Of a DNA stretch of 60,000 nucleotides, positions 59,646 to 60,000 are shown piece after piece. Each line of letters starts with the position of its first letter. Within the stretch, counting starts at the first letter, position 1. The DNA comes from Antedon mediterranea (Eukaryota > Echinodermata > Crinoidea > Comatulida > Antedonidae). Location: positions 27,022,001 through 27,082,000 of the forward strand of contig NC_092674.1 of NCBI RefSeq assembly GCF_964355755.1, read 5' to 3'. The position numbers were made by a program, and so were the translations under genes. The notes under the pieces are model-generated. The model saw only the letters and a list, made by a program, of their open reading frames with translations, did not search any database and had not been told where the DNA came from.

Positions 59646-60000
59646 GTACAGCACTATTTACTTCTTTTTAATTTAGTGAATTAAGAAACACAGTAGCAGT
59701 TATATTTATGTATTATAGTATTATAAAGAGTTTATATACTCAAAATTGCTAATTCATTGGTGACCGTTAACTTGCTTTTCCTTACACTAGCCTTTGGCAG
59801 CAAAAGCATCATGTCTGAAAAAACCGTTGCACTTTAAGATCTTTCTACACTATCAAACTAGTTTGACAAAAAAAAAGGTTGATATGCCTAAATATGGTAG
59901 TGATATACCATATATGGTAGTGATATGGCATCATCATGTCCATATATGGGCACATCATATTATTTGTCATATAACGTTTGATAGTGTGGACAGAGCAGCT
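59646..60000 (+). other. Start of intron 3
   Basis: Begins GTACAGCACT and contains family A copy 5. No further exon is seen before the window ends. Confidence 0.7.
59835..59998. mobile_element. Foldback MITE, family A, copy 5
   Basis: Left arm ATCTTTCTACACTATCAAAC then TAGTTTGACAAAAAAAAAGG; right arm ends GTTTGATAGTGTGGACAGAG. The internal AAATATGGTAGTGATAT and CATCATCATGTCCATATATG are shared with copy 2. Confidence 0.78.

Overview
This is an animal nuclear genome window: AT-rich, intron-dominated, with GT-AG introns and many small dispersed inverted-repeat elements. The mix of DIRS, pogo-like, Harbinger-like and foldback elements suggests a marine invertebrate. An echinoderm would fit, but that is an impression, not a demonstration.

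One host gene is supported. Three plus-strand exons (1286-1498, 43966-44092, 59535-59645) join in frame and encode the N-terminal part of a mitochondrial calcium uptake regulator of the MICU family, closest by eye to MICU3. The EF-hands lie beyond the right edge. Introns of about 42.5 kb and 15.4 kb fill nearly the whole window. NRF-1-like and YY1-like motifs sit at the start of exon 1.

Intron 1 holds most of the other content. It contains a 1.84-kb pogo-like (CENP-B-type) transposon relic (5298-7135), two 24-bp minisatellites (about 4209 and 17940), a decayed minus-strand coding relic (14803-15123), several foldback elements, an almost complete DIRS-type tyrosine-recombinase retrotransposon (29230-34290), a probable Ty3/gypsy integrase scrap (39313-39438) and a 174-bp foldback element (41578-41751). 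Intron 2 holds tandem repeats built from one arm of an inverted-repeat element (47847-48298), a Harbinger-like element with TTA target duplications (51377-52094), a polypyrimidine tract, a roughly 195-bp triplication (53838-54380), a 0.6-kb foldback element (55390-56002) and a relic DIRS end (58142).

The DIRS element is the most informative object. Its internal complementary region is a perfect complement of both outer ends and so fixes the termini to the base. Its gag has an early stop. A deletion removed most of RNase H and shifted the frame, which by chance placed reverse transcriptase and tyrosine recombinase in one 935-codon ORF. No tRNA, rRNA or CRISPR was found, and I see no clearly new biological system. 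Most other open frames in the window look like chance.
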